Positions 50,345-58,654 of a stretch of 64,000 nucleotides of DNA are shown piece after piece. The notes under the pieces are model-generated. The model did no database searches. It saw nothing but the letters and a program-made list of their open reading frames with translations, and was not told where the DNA came from. Both the position numbers and the translations under genes were made by a program. This stretch comes from Burkholderia lata (GTDB taxonomy: Bacteria > Pseudomonadota > Gammaproteobacteria > Burkholderiales > Burkholderiaceae), in the NCBI RefSeq assembly GCF_000012945.1, contig NC_007510.1, positions 3,410,001 to 3,474,000 on the forward strand, written 5' to 3'. The stretch's first letter is position 1, and each line of letters opens with the position of its first letter.

Positions 50345-50920
50345 TTACTCGTCGATCGACCGAATGACCGCTGCCGGATTGCCGCCGACCAACACGTTCG
50401 GTGGAACATCCCGCGTGACGACGGCACCGGCCGCGACCACCGAATTCTCGCCTACCGTCACACCGCCGATGATCGTCGCACCGGCGCCGATCCAGACGTT
50501 CCGTCCGATCACGATCGGCTTCGCGATAACGGCGTCATGCCGCCGCGAAGGCTCGACGGGATGGCCGGACGTGATGAGGCTGACGTTCGGCCCGATCATC
50601 ACGTCGTCGCCGATCTCGAGCCCGCCGAGATCGTAGAACGTGCAGTTCTGGTTGACGAACACGTTGCGCCCGATTTTCATGCCGGTGCCGCCTGTCGCAT
50701 GGAACGGCGGGATCAACACGAAGCCGTCGTCCACCTGCGTGCCGATCAGTTCTCCGAATAATGTGCGAACCTCGGCGGCATCGTCGAATGTCAGGCGATT
50801 GATCCGCACGGCGATCGACATCGCCCGCTTGACCTCGGCCACCATCGCCGCCGATTCCGGCGTTCTTCTCGGAATGATCGTGATGCGATCGTCGTTTGCC
50901 ATGCGTGAGTTGTCTCCCAT
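50345..50920 (-). CDS. Hexapeptide-repeat acyltransferase (maltose/sugar O-acetyltransferase type)
   Basis: A 191-residue left-handed beta-helix acetyltransferase. The N-terminal Mac-like helix region is followed by hexapeptide repeats (IGRNVFVNQNCTFYDLGGLEIGDDVMIGPNVSLI) and the catalytic loop GHPVEPSRRHD with the active His; it ends VVTRDVPPNVLVGGNPAAVIR. Such enzymes use acetyl-CoA to modify sugars, Nod factors or antibiotics. Two starts are possible: ATG 50920 (AGGGAAA before it) and ATG 50902 (GGGAGA upstream). It is divergent from the GST across an AT-rich island and its stop is about 45 bases from the end of the repeat array. Confidence 0.88.
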   Translation of the reverse strand: MGDNSRMANDDRITIIPRRTPESAAMVAEVKRAMSIAVRINRLTFDDAAEVRTLFGELIGTQVDDGFVLIPPFHATGGTGMKIGRNVFVNQNCTFYDLGGLEIGDDVMIGPNVSLITSGHPVEPSRRHDAVIAKPIVIGRNVWIGAGATIIGGVTVGENSVVAAGAVVTRDVPPNVLVGGNPAAVIRSIDE

Positions 50921-51033
50921 GATTTCCCTGTTTCGCGATGCATCGGCGCTTGCGGAAAGATGCCGGCGTTGCCGCAGGCGCGGGCGCTGCGGACTCCGTG
51001 ATGTCGTGCAAGAAACGCCGGCTCACGCCGGAA

Positions 51034-51105
51034 TCTCCACCTATTTATAACTAGTCTTCACATAACTAGTTATCGACATACATCATTACGCCATAAGGCT
51101 TTTCC
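51034..51105. promoter_or_regulatory. AT-rich island with ATAACTAGTTAT palindrome and a second half-copy
   Basis: Within 72 very AT-rich bases ATAACTAGT occurs at 51047-51055 and again at 51062-51070, where it is extended to the perfect 12-base palindrome ATAACTAGTTAT (51062-51073). Palindromes of this kind are common MarR or TetR operators. It lies between the acetyltransferase gene (minus) and the GST (plus, 51273). Confidence 0.6.
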
Positions 51106-51272
51106 CAGTTTTCTGCACGATGCACGCACGACACACAACGCATCCTGCCATCCCCGCAGATAGCCGCCCCTGGCCGAGCGCCCCTAGCCGGGCGCCCCTG
51201 TCCGAACCGCCGGCGCTCGGGTACGCTTGAGCATCCACCGGACCGACAGCTGCACCCAAACGCGGAGGCACG

Positions 51273-51887
51273 ATGAAGCTCTACTACTGGCCGAAAACCC
51301 GGGCATTCCGGGCCTTGTGGATGCTTGAAGAACTCGGCGTGGTGTACGAACTCGTGCCGATCGACCTGCGTTCGCACGAACAGGGCAGCGACGCGTTCGT
51401 GCAGGTCAACCCGATGGCCAAGCTGCCCGCGCTCGACGACGGCAGCGTGCCGTTCGCCGAATCGGGCGCCGTGCTGCTCTATCTTGCCGACCGCTGCCCG
51501 GGTGCCGGGCTCGGCGTCGCGCCCGACGATCCGCTGCGCGGCCGCTTCCTCCAGTGGATGTTCTTCACGCCGACCTGCCTCGAACCGGCGATGGCCGAAA
51601 AATTCACCGGCGCGTCGGGCAATCCGGTCGCGTTCGGCTGGGGCAACATCACGCGCGTGCAGCGCGCACTTTCGCAAGCGCTCGCCCATAGTCCGTGGCT
51701 CGTCGGCGACCACTTCACCGCGGCCGACCTGCTGCTCGCCAGCACGCTGAAGATCGCGTTCGACGCGCATCTGCTGCCGCACGAAGGCGTGCTCGGAGAC
51801 TACGTCGCGCGCGCCGAGGATCGCGACGCCTTCCGCCGCGCGGTCGCGATCGAACAGCGCGAAGCGTCGCGTCTGCTGCATGCGTGA
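51273..51887 (+). CDS. Glutathione S-transferase family protein
   Basis: A 204-residue GST. The thioredoxin-like N-terminal domain has MKLYYWPKTRAFRALWMLEE with the WPKTRA catalytic region and the glutathione-binding ESGAVLLYLAD. The C-terminal helical domain includes FTAADLLLAS near residue 150. It conjugates glutathione to electrophiles or reduces peroxides or disulfides; substrate unknown. It is downstream of an AT-rich palindromic island that could control it. Confidence 0.9.
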   Translation: MKLYYWPKTRAFRALWMLEELGVVYELVPIDLRSHEQGSDAFVQVNPMAKLPALDDGSVPFAESGAVLLYLADRCPGAGLGVAPDDPLRGRFLQWMFFTPTCLEPAMAEKFTGASGNPVAFGWGNITRVQRALSQALAHSPWLVGDHFTAADLLLASTLKIAFDAHLLPHEGVLGDYVARAEDRDAFRRAVAIEQREASRLLHA

Positions 51888-51907
51888 CGTATAGACGTGT
51901 AGCGCAT

Positions 51908-51928
51908 GGGCGGCGCGACCAGCCGCCC
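51908..51928. terminator. Hairpin between convergent GST and KirBac genes
   Basis: GGGCGGC (51908-51914) pairs with GCCGCCC (51922-51928). No T run follows, so it is at best a weak bidirectional terminator. Confidence 0.45.
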
Positions 51929-51938
51929 GCGAGCGCAT

Positions 51939-52901
51939 CTACGCGGCCGGGCCCGACGCCGCGGTCCCGGCATTGACCACCGCGCCCGGCGAGCCGCGCT
52001 CGTCGGTGTCGGCGTCGACCGGCACCACTTCATGAAAATGCGTGTAGTCGATGTGCGTGATGCCGTCTTCGTCGTGCATCAGGTCGACATAGCGGTGGCG
52101 CCAGCGGATCTCGCCATGCTCCCAGGAATGACGCGCCTGCATCACCTGCGCGGTCGTCTCGTCCGAGCCTTCGATCGTGATCAGCAACGATGCGTCGCGC
52201 GCGGCGAGCGACTCGGGCGTCTCGCCAAACAGCGCGCTCGATTCGTCGATCACGTGCATCAGATTCCAGCCGAGCAGGAAGATCGGATGCTCGCTGCGCA
52301 CGAGCGGCAGGTCGTGGATCTTGCGCAGCGTGTAGCCCTCGTGCGTGCCTTCGACGCGCATCAGCCGCAGTTTCGCCTGCGCCTCCGCAATCACGTTCTG
52401 GCGCGCATTCGCGGCGCGCACCATCAGCGTCATCCTGCCGTCCAACGGCCGCACGATCGCGTAGCGCGCGAACAGGATCTTCGCCTGCGGCCGCGAAAAC
52501 CGCGCGAATACGAGCCCCGTGGCCATCGCAATCCCCGACATCCCGACGAAGATCTCGAACGTAGCGACCAAGTGCGCATAGACGGTCTGCGGATGCATGT
52601 CGCCGTAGCCGACGGTCGCGAGTGTCTCGACGCTGAAGAAGAACGCGCCGCCGAAGCCGGCCGGCGACTGGTTTGCGATCGGCGTATGGCCGAGCAGGTA
52701 GAGCGTCGCAAAACCGCCGTTGAGCAGTAGAAACAGCGCGGCGAGCGACAGGAAGAATACGGGCCAGCTCACCGTCAGCGCGCGGTGATAGAGGTCGCGC
52801 CAGCCGAGCGGCGGCATCCCGTACGCGATGACCAGGCGCGTGCCCGACCAGATCTTGCGGCCACGGCCGCGGGAGGCTGGGGAGGACGAATCGACATTCA
52901 T
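51939..52901 (-). CDS. KirBac-type inward-rectifier potassium channel
   Basis: A 320-residue channel protein. An amphipathic slide-helix region (RDLYHRALTVSWPVFFLSLA) precedes the first membrane helix (about 43-65). The pore helix and selectivity filter TVGYGDM are at 96-102, and the second membrane helix is at about 108-135. A large cytoplasmic beta-rich domain occupies 145-300 (FARYAIVRPLDGRMTLMVRAANARQN). This is the layout of KirBac1.1 from Burkholderia pseudomallei. It conducts potassium and is gated by lipids and pH in the studied homologue. Confidence 0.95.
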   Translation of the reverse strand: MNVDSSSPASRGRGRKIWSGTRLVIAYGMPPLGWRDLYHRALTVSWPVFFLSLAALFLLLNGGFATLYLLGHTPIANQSPAGFGGAFFFSVETLATVGYGDMHPQTVYAHLVATFEIFVGMSGIAMATGLVFARFSRPQAKILFARYAIVRPLDGRMTLMVRAANARQNVIAEAQAKLRLMRVEGTHEGYTLRKIHDLPLVRSEHPIFLLGWNLMHVIDESSALFGETPESLAARDASLLITIEGSDETTAQVMQARHSWEHGEIRWRHRYVDLMHDEDGITHIDYTHFHEVVPVDADTDERGSPGAVVNAGTAASGPAA

Positions 52902-53009
52902 CGCGTGGTGCCGGAAGCAGGGAGGCGATGAGCGTAGCACGCGCGGCGGCGGCCGGGTATGCGTGCCGGTTCGGAATGGAAATCCTGCGCACCGCCGGCC
53001 GCGCGGCGC

Positions 53010-53039
53010 AAAAAAAACCGGCCGCGGAAGCGGCCGGCT
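53010..53039 (-). terminator. Intrinsic terminator after the sulfate-binding protein gene
   Basis: On the minus strand, AGCCGGCCGCTTCCGCGGCC folds with GGCCGGT and is followed by an eight-base T run (the A run at 53010-53017 on the plus strand). Confidence 0.85.
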
Positions 53040-53080
53040 GCGTCGTCAGCGTGAGGACCAGCGCGCCGTGCGCGCGGCGC

Positions 53081-54100
53081 TCACTTGCGGTCGACGATCA
53101 CCTGGTCGAACGTGCCGCCGTCCGCGAAGTGCGTCTTCTGCGCGTTCGCCCAGCTGCCGAAGACCTGCTCGACGCTGAACGTCTTCAGCGGCTTGAATTC
53201 GGCCGCATGCTTCTTAAGCACGTTCGCGTCGCGCGGGCGCAGATGATGTTGCGCGATGATCTCCTGCGCTTCCGGCGTGTACAGGTAGTCGAGATACGCC
53301 TGCGCGACCTTGCGCGTGCCCTTCTTGTCGACGACCTTGTCGACGACGGCGACGGGCGGCTCCGCGAGGATGCTCGCCGACGGGTACACCGCGTCGAACT
53401 GCGCGCCCGATGCGCCGGTGTCCATCAGCGCGCCTTCGTTCTCGAACGTGACCAGCACGTCGCCGATGCCGCGCTGCGTGAACGTCGTCGTCGCGCCGCG
53501 GCCGCCGGAGTCGAGCACCGGCACGTTGCGGAAGATCGCCTTCTCGAAATCGATCGCCTGCTGGTCGGTCGCGCCCTTCTGCTTCTGGAAGCCCCACGCG
53601 GCGAGATACGCATAGCGGCCGTTGCCCGACGTCTTCGGGTTCGCGATGACCACCTGGACACCCGGCTTCGCGAGATCGCTCCAGTCCTTGATCGCCTTCG
53701 GGTTGCCCTTGCGCACGAGGAACACCATCGTGGTCGAGTACGGCGAGCTGTTGTCCGGGAAGCGCGCGCGCCAGTCCTTCGGCAGCAACTGGCCACGCTC
53801 GGCGAGCAGGTCGATGTCGTTCGGCTGGTTCATCGTCACGACGTCGGCCTGCAGCCCTTGCAGCACCGACAGCGCCTGCGCGCTCGACGCGCCGTGCGAC
53901 TGCTTGATCGCGATCGTCTCGCCGGTCTTCTGCTTGTAGGCAGCGGCAAAACCCGCGTTGATGTCCTTGTACAGTTCGCGCGTCACGTCGTACGACACGT
54001 TCAGGATCGACGTATCCGCGTGCGCGGCCGTCGCCGCCACGACCAGCGCCGCCGCCGCGCCCGTGTGCAGCCAGCGACCGATCCCCTTCATGCTTGCCAT
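53081..54100 (-). CDS. sbp: Sulfate ABC transporter substrate-binding protein
   Basis: A 339-residue periplasmic sulfate/thiosulfate-binding protein. The signal peptide covers residues 1-28 (cleavage at AAHA-DTSILNVSYDV). The family signature NPKTSGNGRYAYLAAWG lies near 160, and Sbp-like VSYDVTREL and QSHGASS appear near the N-terminus. It binds sulfate for an ABC permease (CysTWA), but no permease or ATPase gene is adjacent here. An intrinsic terminator follows. An alternative start three codons in (ATG 54091) is possible. Confidence 0.92.
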   Translation of the reverse strand: MASMKGIGRWLHTGAAAALVVAATAAHADTSILNVSYDVTRELYKDINAGFAAAYKQKTGETIAIKQSHGASSAQALSVLQGLQADVVTMNQPNDIDLLAERGQLLPKDWRARFPDNSSPYSTTMVFLVRKGNPKAIKDWSDLAKPGVQVVIANPKTSGNGRYAYLAAWGFQKQKGATDQQAIDFEKAIFRNVPVLDSGGRGATTTFTQRGIGDVLVTFENEGALMDTGASGAQFDAVYPSASILAEPPVAVVDKVVDKKGTRKVAQAYLDYLYTPEAQEIIAQHHLRPRDANVLKKHAAEFKPLKTFSVEQVFGSWANAQKTHFADGGTFDQVIVDRK

Positions 54101-54281
54101 CGTGATATGCCCCGTTTCCAGTGGTGGTGAATGTGCGTGACGGCACGCGTACGCGCTGTCATCGAAACGTAAGCGGGCATTCTAGCGGCCGTGCGCGGCG
54201 CCCTTTCCAATCAGTCGTGGAAAGCAAATCTCGAATCCTGCTAAACGGCAGCGGACGCTCGCGTGCGGATCGGATCCGGTG

Positions 54282-54457
54282 TTAAGATCGCCGCTCAACC
54301 CATTTCCCGGTTCCTCCATGTCCGCTGCCCTGCGCTCGCTTCCGATCCTCGCCGCCGTCGCGGCAGGTGCGCGCGCGGTCGGGCTGAAACTGAAAAAACG
54401 ACTCCTCGACTGACGGGGACGTCGCGTCCCGTCAGGCGAATGCCGGACGGGATGCCC
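54282..54457 (+). promoter_or_regulatory. Possible leader with micro-ORF and mutually exclusive hairpins upstream of the DHDPS-family gene
   Basis: A TTAAGAT at 54282-54288 could be a -10 element. A 31-codon ORF (54318-54413) ends GLKLKKRLLD with three Lys codons close to the stop. The stop lies within a hairpin: CTGACGGG (54410-54417) with CCCGTCAG (54428-54435). The CCCGTC of that hairpin can alternatively pair with GACGGG at 54446-54451. This layout resembles amino-acid attenuation, though a strong T-rich terminator and a good ribosome-binding site for the micro-ORF are lacking. Confidence 0.4.
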
Positions 54458-54552
54458 GCAGGTCGTTTCTTTCTCCTTGCTCGCACGCCTCGCTCCGGCT
54501 CTCCGCCGGCGGAACGGTTCCTTCCCACTCCGTTTCCACCATGAGGCTTTGC

Positions 54553-55446
54553 ATGAACACACGTTTCGAAGGTATCTGGCTGCCGATCATCACGCCGTTC
54601 CACCACGGCGAAGTCGACCATGCCGCGCTCGCGCGACTCGCGCGCCACTATGCGGCCGCGGGCATCGCCGGTTTCGTCGCGGGCGCGACGACTGGTGAAG
54701 GCGTGCTGCTCGACGCGCGCGAACAGGACGCGGTGTTCGCGACGCTGCGCGACGCGGCGCCCGGGCTGCCGATCGTCGTCGGGCTGACCGCGAGCGCGAC
54801 GCATTTCGCGGCCGCCCGCGCGCGCGAACTCGCGGCGTTGCGGCCCGACGGGCTGCTCGTCACGCCGCCCGTCTACGTGCGGCCGACGCAGGACGGCATC
54901 CGCCGCCACGTCGAGGCGATCGTCGACGCGGCCGACCTGCCGGTGCTCGTCTACAACATCCCGTACCGCACCGGCGTGAACGTCGAACTGGAGACGCTGC
55001 AGGCGCTTGCGCGCGACCCGCGCGTCGCGGGCATCAAGGAATGCGGCGGGTCGCTCGACCGGATGAGCCGGCTCGTGCACGACACGCCGCTCGCGATCCT
55101 GTCCGGCGACGACAACCAGAACTTCGCAGCGATGTGCACCGGTGCGCACGGCGCGATCGCGAGCAGCGCGCACGTGCTGCCCGAATGGCATGTGCGCATC
55201 CATGCACTGCTGCGCGACGGGCGGCTCGCCGATGCAAGGCGCCTGTCGGTCGCGCTGCAGCCGCTCGTCGCGGCGCTGTTCGCGGAGCCGAACCCGGCGC
55301 CGGTGAAGGCCGTGCTGGCCGCGCAAGGGTGGTGCGAGGACGGTTTGCGACTGCCGTTCGTGCCGGCGAGTGAAGGGTTGAGGGCGCGGCTGGCGGCCAT
55401 TTGTGCGGAACTGGAAACGCCCACGCAAGCTGTCGCGGCAGCGTAG
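54553..55446 (+). CDS. Dihydrodipicolinate synthase family protein
   Basis: A 297-residue TIM-barrel class I aldolase of the DapA family. The pyruvate-binding GATTGEG (Thr46, Thr47), the catalytic Tyr134 in VYNIPYRTG and the Schiff-base Lys162 in GIKECGG are all present. It may make the lysine precursor HTPA or act on another oxo acid, such as N-acetylneuraminate or 2-keto-3-deoxy sugars; motifs fit DHDPS best. GAGGCTTTGC precedes ATG 54553, making it better than ATG 54541. A leader with Lys codons precedes it. Confidence 0.9.
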   Translation: MNTRFEGIWLPIITPFHHGEVDHAALARLARHYAAAGIAGFVAGATTGEGVLLDAREQDAVFATLRDAAPGLPIVVGLTASATHFAAARARELAALRPDGLLVTPPVYVRPTQDGIRRHVEAIVDAADLPVLVYNIPYRTGVNVELETLQALARDPRVAGIKECGGSLDRMSRLVHDTPLAILSGDDNQNFAAMCTGAHGAIASSAHVLPEWHVRIHALLRDGRLADARRLSVALQPLVAALFAEPNPAPVKAVLAAQGWCEDGLRLPFVPASEGLRARLAAICAELETPTQAVAAA

Positions 55447-55467
55447 GATCTCGCTCCCGAAACTGTT

Positions 55468-55848
55468 TCAGACTGTCAGTATTCGGGACGCGCCATACTG
55501 CGCGAGGTGGCTGTCTGCCGTGACGAGCAGCAGCGGTTCACACCACGCTTGTGCAACGAGCAACCGGTCGAACGGGTCGCCATGATGGTGTGGCAGATGA
55601 CGCACGGCGGCGCCATGCGTGGCCCTGACCGGTAGCTCGCGATACTTGCTCGTCTTGATCTCACCGACGAGCAGATCCACGTCGACGTCCAGCTTTCCCT
55701 TCCCGGCTTTGATCGCCATTTCCCAGATGCTCGCGCTGCTGACGAACACGACATCGGCGCAGGTGATCAGCCTGCGCGCACGTACGCTTAGTTTTGGATC
55801 ATCACCCCACATCCACAGGAAGATGTGCGTATCGATCAACAACCGCAT
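55468..55848 (-). CDS. PIN-domain toxin (VapC family) of a type II toxin-antitoxin pair
   Basis: A 126-residue PIN-domain RNase. The acidic metal-binding residues are present: Asp6 in LLIDTH, Glu43 in IWEMAIK, Asp94 in DPFDRLLVAQ and Asp112 in TADSH. In this family they bind Mg or Mn and cut tRNA or rRNA. Its ATG shares one base with the stop of the upstream antitoxin gene. GGGAAG before the ATG serves as ribosome-binding site. It is convergent with the DHDPS-family gene. Confidence 0.9.
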   Translation of the reverse strand: MRLLIDTHIFLWMWGDDPKLSVRARRLITCADVVFVSSASIWEMAIKAGKGKLDVDVDLLVGEIKTSKYRELPVRATHGAAVRHLPHHHGDPFDRLLVAQAWCEPLLLVTADSHLAQYGASRILTV

Positions 55849-56075
55849 TACTTCCCTTCGAACTCGGCCAATTCTTCGGCGGAGAGGGGCGCATCGAAGT
55901 CGTCGGCAATCCATATCTGCCCCTTGAGGGCGCCGAACCGATGGATGGGTTCAAGCGGCACCAGCCGGACCGACTGTTTGCCGTCCTGCGCAATCACGAC
56001 GCGTTCGCCCGCGATCGCGGCATCGAGCAGCCGCTGCAGATCGAGCGCGGCTTCGGGGACAGTGGCAACTTGCAT
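55848..56075 (-). CDS. Phd/YefM-family antitoxin
   Basis: A 75-residue protein from the ATG at 56075, which has GGAG seven bases upstream; a longer form from 56087 or 56102 is possible. An N-terminal ribbon-helix or Phd-like region (MQVATVPEAALDLQRLLDAA) is followed by GERVVIAQDGKQSVRLVPLE, which is typical of the Phd/YefM DNA-binding fold. The C-terminus (FDAPLSAEELAEFEGK) would cover the toxin. It overlaps the toxin gene by one base and would autoregulate the pair. Confidence 0.85.
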   Translation of the reverse strand: MQVATVPEAALDLQRLLDAAIAGERVVIAQDGKQSVRLVPLEPIHRFGALKGQIWIADDFDAPLSAEELAEFEGK

Positions 56076-56171
56076 GATGGGCTCCATTGAGTGAGCCACC
56101 ATTGTCACGACCTTCGCTCCGTTCCTCCAATAGGCCGATTGTCCAGCCGAGCGCATACGTGTCGATCGATG

Positions 56172-57227
56172 TCACGCCGCCAGCGCCGCCCGCGCTCCCT
56201 CCGTCGCATCCTGCACCGCCTGCGTCACGATCCGCGCGAGCCGATCGACGGTCGGCGTCGCCGACGACGTGCGTCGCAGCAAAATCAGCGGCAAACTCGG
56301 CAGGGCCGGCAGCCCGCACGAAGCCGCATCGAGCACGCGCACCGACGCGGGCAGCCCGTACTGCGAGCGCACCGTCAGCCCGAGGCCGGCTGCCGCCGCG
56401 GCCCATAGCCCGGCGAGACTCGGTGTCGTGAACGCGACGCGCCACGGCACGCCTGCGCGATCGAGCGCGCCAGTCGCCGCGCCGAAGAACCGGCACGGCC
56501 GGTCGAACACGACGAGCGGCAGCGGCTCGCCCGGCACGCGCACCGCACGGCCGCCCGTTTCGTCCGCTCCGCCTTCCACGCGCTCCTCCGCACCGCCACC
56601 CGGCATGCCGAAGCCACCCGCTGCCCCGACCCACTGCATCGGCACCTGCGCGATCGCTTCGCTCTCGATCCCCGCGCGCGCCACCAGCGCCGCCGACGCC
56701 GGATCGCCCCACACCAGCGCGAGATCGAGCTGGTTCGCATCCAGCCGGTCGAGCAGGTCGGCATTGCGCGCCACGCGTGCCTCGATCCGCACCTTCGGAT
56801 GTGCGCGCGCGAACCGCCCGAGCACATCGGGCAGGATCGCCTCGCCGAAATCCTCCTGCAGCCCGACGCGCACCCAGCCGTCGAGATTCATGCCGCGCAC
56901 GGCCGCGGCCGCCTCGTCGTTCAGCTCGATCATCCGCCGCGCATAGCGCAGCATCGCGTCGCCAGCGTCGGTCAGCGCGAGCCCGCGCCCGGACTTCACG
57001 AACAGCGGCGTGCCGGCCTGCTCCTCGAGCTTGCGGATCTGCGCGCTCACCGCCGACGACGAGCGCGCGACGCGGTCGGCCGCCTTCGCAAAACTGCCGA
57101 GATCCACCCCCGCGACGAGACTGCGCAGCGCCGCCACGTCGAAGTTGGGCCGGGCCAGCGTGGCATCGGCCAGCGCGAGCGACTCGCCGTCGTCGCGCGG
57201 AATGTCTTGTCCTGACATATCAACCAT
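56172..57227 (-). CDS. LysR family transcriptional regulator (divergent from the MFS gene)
   Basis: A 351-residue LysR protein with an unusual N-terminal extension of about 28 residues before the helix-turn-helix (FDVAALRSLVAGVDLGSFAKAA, then SSSAVSAQIRKLE). The substrate-binding domain has an odd Gly/Glu-rich insertion (GMPGGGAEERVEGGADE) of about 28 residues. It is divergent from an MFS transporter across 97 bases and probably regulates it. A second ATG at 57218 also begins MSGQDIP and could be the true start. Confidence 0.88.
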   Translation of the reverse strand: MVDMSGQDIPRDDGESLALADATLARPNFDVAALRSLVAGVDLGSFAKAADRVARSSSAVSAQIRKLEEQAGTPLFVKSGRGLALTDAGDAMLRYARRMIELNDEAAAAVRGMNLDGWVRVGLQEDFGEAILPDVLGRFARAHPKVRIEARVARNADLLDRLDANQLDLALVWGDPASAALVARAGIESEAIAQVPMQWVGAAGGFGMPGGGAEERVEGGADETGGRAVRVPGEPLPLVVFDRPCRFFGAATGALDRAGVPWRVAFTTPSLAGLWAAAAAGLGLTVRSQYGLPASVRVLDAASCGLPALPSLPLILLRRTSSATPTVDRLARIVTQAVQDATEGARAALAA

Positions 57228-57243
57228 CCTGTTTTATCGAACG

Positions 57244-57277
57244 ATTCATCAAGAACTTTCCGATTTTCAGGATGAAT
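57244..57277. promoter_or_regulatory. Inverted repeat in LysR/MFS divergent gap
   Basis: ATTCATC (57244-57250) and GATGAAT (57271-57277) are perfect 7-base inverted repeats separated by 20 bases in the 97-base gap. They are a candidate binding site for the LysR protein, though longer than the usual N11 spacing. Confidence 0.4.
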
Positions 57278-57324
57278 GTAGGTGGCCAGACTGTCGATGT
57301 CAATTTCCAACCGGGCCTGCCGTC

Positions 57325-58599
57325 ATGGATACCTCGTACGTCGCTTCCCCCTCCTCGCCAGCCCGCGATGCGCGCGGCCCGGCCCATCGCTGGCGCGTGC
57401 TGGCCGCCGGCGTCGCCGCGAACATGAGCTTCTCGGCCGCGGCGGCCGGCATTCCGACCACGGCCGTGTGGATGCGCACGGCCTATCACCTCGACAACGG
57501 CGCACTCGGCCTCGTGCTCGGCGCGCTCGGCTTCGGCGTCGCGCTGTCCGAGCTGCCGTGGGGGATGGCCGCCGACCGCTTCGGCGACCGCCGCGTGCTG
57601 CTCGCCGGGCTCGTCGCGACGGCCGCGATGTTCGCGCTGATGATGTGCACGATCGTGCCGACCGCACACGGCGTGCCGCCGCTGGCGCGGGTCGTCGTGG
57701 CGATGTGCTGTGTCGGCCTGCTCGGCGGCAGCGTGAACGGATCGAGCGGACGCGCGGTGATGCGCTGGTTCGGCGAGCGCGAACGCGGGCTCGCGATGAG
57801 CATCCGCCAGACGGCCGTGCCGCTCGGCGGCGGTGTCGGCGCGGCGCTGCTGCCGTCGCTCGCTTCGCACCTGGGCTTCGCCGCGGTCTTCGGCACGCTG
57901 ATGCTGCTGTGCGCGGGATCGGCCGCGCTGACCTGGCGCTGGCTGCACGAACCGCCGCCCGCACCGGCCACCGTGGACGTCGCTGCAACACGTGCGCCCG
58001 AGCAACCGCATCGTGCGGCCCCGCGCACCCGCGGCCCGCTGACGAGCGGCCCGGTATGGCGCATCGTGCTCGGCATCGGCGCGCTGTGCACGCCGCAGTT
58101 CGCGGTGCTCACGTTCGCGACGGTGTTCCTGCACGACTTCGGCCGGCTCGGCCTTGCCGGCATCAGCGCGGCGATGGTCGTACTGCAGCTCGGCGCGATG
58201 GTGACGCGCGTCTGGAGCGGCCGCCATACCGACCGGCACGGCAACCGGCGCGCGTACCTGCGCCGTTCGGTGCTCGTCGCGGCCGGGTCGTTCGCGCTGC
58301 TCGCCGCGGCAACGGCCGGCAGCCCGCACGTGCCGCTCGCCGCGATCGTCGTGATGCTCGTGTTCGCCGGCATCTGCGTGTCGGCGTGGCACGGCGTCGC
58401 GTACACGGAGCTCGCGACGCTTGCGGGTGCGAACCACGCGGGCACCGCGCTCGGGATGGCGAACACGGTCTGCTATCTCGGGCTGTTCGCGACGCCGCTC
58501 GCGATCCCGCCGCTGCTCGCCGCAAGCACCTGGAGCGTCGTGTGGCTCGTGGCCGCGCTGATCGCGGGCGCCACCTATCCGCTGTTCGCCGCGCGCTAG
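57325..58599 (+). CDS. MFS transporter
   Basis: A 424-residue major facilitator with 12 hydrophobic segments. The loop 2-3 motif DRFGDRRVLL is the MFS signature. The N-terminal cytoplasmic stretch is short. ATG 57325 is chosen because the frame further upstream runs over the divergent regulator and lacks coding character. The substrate is unknown; the divergent LysR regulator suggests an inducible uptake or efflux system for an organic anion. Confidence 0.88.
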   Translation: MDTSYVASPSSPARDARGPAHRWRVLAAGVAANMSFSAAAAGIPTTAVWMRTAYHLDNGALGLVLGALGFGVALSELPWGMAADRFGDRRVLLAGLVATAAMFALMMCTIVPTAHGVPPLARVVVAMCCVGLLGGSVNGSSGRAVMRWFGERERGLAMSIRQTAVPLGGGVGAALLPSLASHLGFAAVFGTLMLLCAGSAALTWRWLHEPPPAPATVDVAATRAPEQPHRAAPRTRGPLTSGPVWRIVLGIGALCTPQFAVLTFATVFLHDFGRLGLAGISAAMVVLQLGAMVTRVWSGRHTDRHGNRRAYLRRSVLVAAGSFALLAAATAGSPHVPLAAIVVMLVFAGICVSAWHGVAYTELATLAGANHAGTALGMANTVCYLGLFATPLAIPPLLAASTWSVVWLVAALIAGATYPLFAAR

Positions 58600-58617
58600 C
58601 GGCCGTGCGTTGCCCGC

Positions 58618-58645
58618 GGGCATCGCGGCGCCCGCCGCGACGCCC
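58618..58645. terminator. Hairpin between convergent MFS and GST genes
   Basis: GGGCATCGCGGC and GCCGCGACGCCC form a long stem with one mismatch and a tiny loop in the 55-base convergent gap. No T run follows on either strand. Confidence 0.5.
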
Positions 58646-58654
58646 AAGCTTGCG

